Assembly: GCF_901000735.1 (NCBI RefSeq)
Contig: NC_081544.1
Location: forward strand, 20,473,410 to 20,537,409
From: Corylus avellana
Lineage: Eukaryota > Streptophyta > Magnoliopsida > Fagales > Betulaceae
Direction: 5' to 3'
DNA: 64,000 nt
This document shows positions 59,701 to 64,000 of this stretch, in pieces. The notes under the pieces are model-generated. The model searched no databases. It saw only the letters and a program-made list of their open reading frames with translations, and was not told the DNA's origin. A program made the translations under genes and the position numbers. Position 1 is the first letter of the stretch. Every line of letters starts with the position of its first letter.

Positions 59701-61190
59701 TCTATTAATTCAATGCAAATGGTATCTCCAAAAGGGTTTCTCTGTTTGTTTATGGCTACTCCTGAATCATCATCCTCTTCCACCATCACTGGAAACACAA
59801 CCCATCCCCAACCCCTTCCAGCCACTCTTAAGAAAGGCAGGCTTACTATTGCTGAATATTTTCAGCAGATGGAGATCTTCTTTGACTCTGGCTTACATTG
59901 ATCAACCCCTCAATGATTTTGAGGTGGTATCATACATCTTGTCTGGCCTTTATGCTGAATTTGACTCTCTGTGTGATGCCAATCACCACACAGATAGATC
60001 TTGTGTTATTATAGGAGTTGTATGGACACCTCCTTACACAAGAGACCCACATAGAAAATAACATTCCTTATGTTGATGTTCCTGCCCCCAACCTCGCTAC
60101 CCGCAACAATGCCTCTCGGCCTCAAGGGTCTCCATCCTCAAACAACAAAAACATAGCTAGGCTACATGGGAAACTTCAACTCTAGATGCTTAAGAGAGGT
60201 AGGGGGACAATTTTCTGGCAGAAGTATGGACATATTGCCCTCATGTGCTACCATCGCTTTGGTCATGCCTATCAAAGTGATGATCCCAGCAATCCCACTA
60301 CCTACATTGTATCTCCCTCCAACAATTCTGATTTGGCTTGGTATCCAACGTAGAGGAATACAATAGTAGTAGTAATGATCAGGTTCGAGTTGGCTAGCAA
60401 TGGGCAAGGTCTGCACGTTAAACATATTGGTTCTTCTACTCTTGTCAATCATCCTAATTAAAGTTTACTCAATATTCTACATGTTCGTAAGATAACAAAA
60501 AAGCTCTTGTAGTTCATGGATTTACCTTTGAATCGATGTCTTCTTTGAATTTCACCCAATTTTTTCTGAGTCAAGGATCCCAGAACAGGGGCTATCCTCC
60601 TCCAAGGCAAGAGTAAACATCGCTCTCTTCTCCATCAACCTGTATTGGATAACATATTTTTGTGATGAATTGCCATCAGGGTCTCGATCATCCCTCCTTG
60701 AGAGTCGCTACTCTCCCGCTCAAGATCACTGCATTCTTCTTCCTTAAAAAAAGGCAACTTCCCAATCTGTCTGCCATGCATACCAGCTGGGAAAGAGTCA
60801 CAATCTTCATTTTCCCTCTTCTCTCAATTTCCTCTAGAATTGTTATTCACCTATGCTTGGAGTCCTTCCCCTATTCAATCAATCATATCATGTTTCTTTC
60901 ATAGATGATTTTAGCCGTTTTGTGTCACCAAGAACAAATTCCCATTCAATATTCTCTTCAATCAACCCCCTAACTATAACCTACTTATGTGCTTTTGGGT
61001 GTGGATATAACTCACACAAGATGGAATTCCGCTCTAAACTATGTGTTTTTCTGAGCTACAGCTCCAAACACCGTGCGTGTAAGTGTTTCCATCAACCCAC
61101 AGGACATCTCTACACTGCGACGACCACCTCTTTCCCTTTAATCAGAATCTACCCTTACCAACTTCGCAGCTTCCACTGTTGATGAAGGAT
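59700..61190 (+). pseudogene. Heavily decayed Ty1/copia fragment
   Basis: Short frames in copia order: a gag piece (59755-59990; LTIAEYFQQME, FEVVSYILSGL), a pre-integrase piece near 60670 (GLDHPSL-like), an integrase piece around 60900 (FIDDFSRF) and the region after the integrase core (60975-61120; LCAFGCGYNSHKMEFRSK, CVFLSYSSKHRACKCF). RT and RNase H are not visible, LTRs cannot be delimited, and stops and frameshifts are frequent. It resembles, but is not the same copy as, the element at 29948-33541. Confidence 0.75.
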
Positions 61191-61811
61191 CAAAGAAATC
61201 ATCTGACTGTAATACCACTGTGCAAATCCGGAGGTGTTTCTGACCATCAATAAAAAATGAGACCACATGCTAACACAGCACCGCTGCTGTGGGCCTGTGG
61301 CCAAGAAGTTGATAAAGGTATTTGGAAGACACAATAAGTGTCATCAAGGCCACCACTTCCTCTCCTCCAAACTTTCTAACAACAATTCATCAGCTTCAAA
61401 TAGCATATAAATGTGGCCATGCAATCTCAGTTTCTCCAAGCATCATATATATTCTATATGTGATGAGGGGTAAGTGCACATGGTGACACATATATAACAC
61501 GGTATCTACTAGGATCAACTCCTGTAACATGCTCATAATTCACTATGATCAACTCTTTGTGCATTGTGAGAGGATTTTTCATTCATTGGTCAAACAACTA
61601 CTTTAGCAACAGAATCATGCTCCTGAATTAGCCCAAGCTCAACCATGGCCATTGAAAAACGGCCACAAATCTAATAATTTTTATTTGGTGGCTTGTAAAT
61701 TCTAATTCATAGTTTGGAGATGAGACAAACAAAAATCTACATTTGTGAACAAAGCCATAATTCAAAATTTAATAAAGGATCATATGATGGAGTGTCATTA
61801 CTGTCCTGTGG
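61191..61811. other. Region between copia relic and the small plastid-type gene
   Basis: No coding signal. The part near 61811 is the presumed 3' UTR of the minus-strand gene. A mixed AT region otherwise. Confidence 0.45.
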
Positions 61812-63760
61812 TCAGGGGAGAGATGCTTGCACCAGAGGTTCTTTAGAATTTGGAGATGGTATTGGCGGCAGCTTTTTCTCCTTTGCCGATGGTTGTTCTG
61901 ATGATGTCTTCATTCCATTCTCATTTTTTGGCTTTGATAACCCGGCCTTTTCCCTAAGCATCTCAAGCTTTTCCCTGATCTTTCTTCTGATCTCAGGTTT
62001 CACAACACGTGCTTCAACAGGATCTGTTGTGCCGCCACTCAGAGCCCCAGCAGTCAAATATATCATCATATCTCTTCGTGACACACCCAAGTTCATTGGA
62101 GCTTCTAATCTCCCTTCTTCCTCATTTTTCACCTGCAAATAGGGTTAAAAGAAACAATTCTGGATAAACTGCAAATGCTCTGTACAAATCCTAATTGTCT
62201 CTAACCAAAGTAATCTTAAGTATTACCAGTACAGTATAATATTCATTATAATATCTGTGCATACATGCTCATCGCAAGTTTGTGCAAGATAAAGACACAA
62301 AGAAAACGTATTGAAATTTTCAAAATTGGCCCCAATGCCTGCACCACTAGGCCATTCAATAAAGTTGACTTTATAATTTTATTACTATTTTGAAAGAGAG
62401 AGAGAGGGGGAGCAAACTGAATATTGATGATCTGAAGTTAACTTGTATACATAGACTGGGTCTTTTCCAAAATTACATTTGGAAATGAATTCCTCACGGA
62501 GACTTTTTGTGAGACTTAAATTTCTTCTGCCTTCAAAATATAATTTTGTTGGACCATAGTTACCAAAAGAGGAAGAAAACAAAAGGAAAAAAGTTAAGAC
62601 TTTAAAATCCCAACCACCGGTGAAAGCCATAAACCCAGAACTTGTCTGTATAACAGCAAATCCACCTTCACATGCCCCATCAGTATTTACAAACACAATT
62701 AAGGTGAAGACGACTTCAAGAAACTTATTAGGCATGCAAAAACTTTAGAAACCTAAAGAACATAATACTGAAAATCAATCGGAGCAACTTAAACTACAGA
62801 TAACTGGCACTGATTTTTAAATAAATTCGACCCATAATGATTCTGTATTAGTTTATACTATCTACCATTACCATAGTAGTACATCTTTTTGCAACAAAGG
62901 CAAGTAACTGATGGCTACAAGCTAAAAGAGGGAAGCAAATCTACATTAAAAAAGTACACTAAAACAAATCTATCTTCTAAAATATGGTTGTTAAGCAGGG
63001 TTTATATTCTATTGTTTCATATTATCTTTGAACTTTCTTTCAAATAGTATAATTTTATTAGTTTTGGCCCCCAAGATAAAAATCTTCGATGCACCACTGA
63101 ACCTGAGAATGCTAAGGACTAAAGAAGCTATGATTCAAAGCATATTTTTCTCATTTTCAAGCTATACGAAAATTAGGATCTTACCATCACTAGATCTTAA
63201 AATCAAAAGATCTGAAATTCAATTTTTAAAAGCTCACTAATACAGTGCAACTATAATGCAACCTCGTACAAAAGTCATGTATAAGTTTCGTAGTGAATCT
63301 ATTTAGAACTGGTGCTCAACCACATTTACTAGGTTTTGAGGAAAGGCACAAATTTATATACATAAATAACTGGAACATTTATTCAGGTTTTGAGAAAAGG
63401 CATAAATCACCCATGGATATTTATTTGGGTTACACGCTTGGGCATCATCCTGATTTACTTTCAGTTTATGAATTTCACAAATATCATCACTGATAACACA
63501 TTGCTCTTCTAAGTCAAAATTTATGAAACATATCATTGACCAATGCAGGAAAAAAAAAAAAGTGCAGATGAATCGCATAGCGTGTCTCCCAATTATGGCA
63601 AACTCAGAACCCAGTAGACAAATTAGAGCTTTTGTGTATGAACCTGAAGAGGGAGAACGGTCCCCGTGGTTATGATCACTGGCCGTTTGATGGGGAAGCC
63701 TTTTTGTCGGAGCCGTGCAGGAAGTGGGCCTCCCGGCGGATTCAAGCTGGAGAACGCCAT
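61812..63760 (-). CDS. Small two-exon protein, probably plastid-targeted
   Basis: Exons 63644-63760 and 61812-62132 join in phase 0 (donor cag-gttcat, acceptor tttgcag) to 145 residues. The start MAFSSLNPPGG is typical of a plastid transit peptide: Ser/Pro/Arg/Lys-rich, no acidic residues in the first 39 residues. Exon 2 holds SRRDMMIYLTAGALSGG, a twin-arginine-like pair followed by a hydrophobic patch, which resembles a thylakoid transfer signal, then an EAR site and a short Lys/Glu-rich helix (PEIRRKIREKLEMLREKAG). The tail is Pro/Ser-rich. I do not recognise the family with certainty; a small photosystem-associated lumen protein is a guess. The intron of 1.5 kb could hide a small exon, but the phase join does not need one. 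Confidence 0.6.
62133..63643 (-). other. Intron of the small plastid-type gene
   Basis: AT-rich. No transposon or further exon is recognised. A GA-rich patch lies at 62394-62410. Confidence 0.5.
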
Positions 63761-64000
63761 CTGTACCTTCGGCGAGATCACCGACGACAAGCTTCTTACA
63801 CTTGGGGTTCAGCAGTAGAGGCTGTAGAGCTGAGCTAAGAAAGTGGCAATTTTTTCACGAGTGGGCTGGCAGGCTGCATAGGTGGAAATTAGGTGCCTTG
63901 GCTGGGCTCCGCTCGCCGTCTAACTCGACGTTCAACAAGAGATGCTGGGCCGGAGTTTTGACTGAAGTTTGGGCCTATTGGCCATGTTCATAAACTAACT
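63761..64000. other. 5' flank of the small plastid-type gene
   Basis: Presumed 5' UTR and promoter on the minus strand. GC-richer than the rest of the region; no clear TATA box seen. The window ends here. Confidence 0.45.

Noticed and set aside
1..64000. CRISPR arrays, operons, prokaryotic regulatory sites
   Set aside because: The sequence is plant nuclear; repeats here are transposons and microsatellites.

Overview
The window is nuclear DNA from a seed plant, almost certainly a dicot and most likely a woody one. It is AT-rich, its genes carry GT-AG introns (one is GC-AG), and intergenic space is full of plant mobile elements: TRIM, SINE, Ty1/copia, an LTR of a second type, L1-type LINE, Mutator-like foldback MITEs, hAT-like elements and an endogenous pararetrovirus relic. 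Species cannot be fixed from sequence alone. Nothing prokaryotic is present.

Layout. 1-12.4 kb is gene-poor and holds an LTR-like block (about 5.6-7.5 kb) and a tandem TRIM (8883-9447). 12386-15972 (+) is a five-exon NIP aquaporin with a MITE in intron 1 and a hAT-like element in intron 3. 16-25 kb holds repeats, including a degenerate 10-nt minisatellite (18.1-18.7 kb) and a pararetrovirus RT/RNase H relic (18.8-20.4 kb). 25970-35101 (+) is a nine-exon WVD2-like/TPX2 microtubule protein gene whose 4.9-kb last intron contains a broken copia element. 40.1-40.5 and 46.2-46.6 kb (-) are two small proline-rich, probably GPI-anchored wall proteins of one family. 48613-49563 (-) is a five-exon J-domain gene. 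53.0-57.07 kb (-) is a decayed L1-type LINE. 58202-59329 (+) is an intronless SMP-30-like membrane-tethered beta-propeller. 59.7-61.2 kb is a second copia relic. 61812-63760 (-) is a two-exon gene for a small, probably plastid-targeted protein.

Assembly. Two runs of exactly 100 N (49923-50022 and 51333-51432) bracket a 1.3-kb piece that is a near-copy of 41653-42967. After the second gap, 51433-52972 repeats 48383-49922. The second J-domain gene is therefore most likely an unmerged contig overlap, not a real duplicate.

The genes do not form one pathway: membrane transport, microtubules, cell wall, chaperoning, a propeller protein and a plastid protein lie side by side as is usual in plants. 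I did not find a convincing new biological system. The most rewarding items are the pararetrovirus relic abutting a TA repeat and carrying an extra downstream ORF, the three-LTR TRIM with a perfect target duplication, the two SINEs with long target duplications, and the foldback elements with 9-bp target duplications, one of them in an aquaporin intron.
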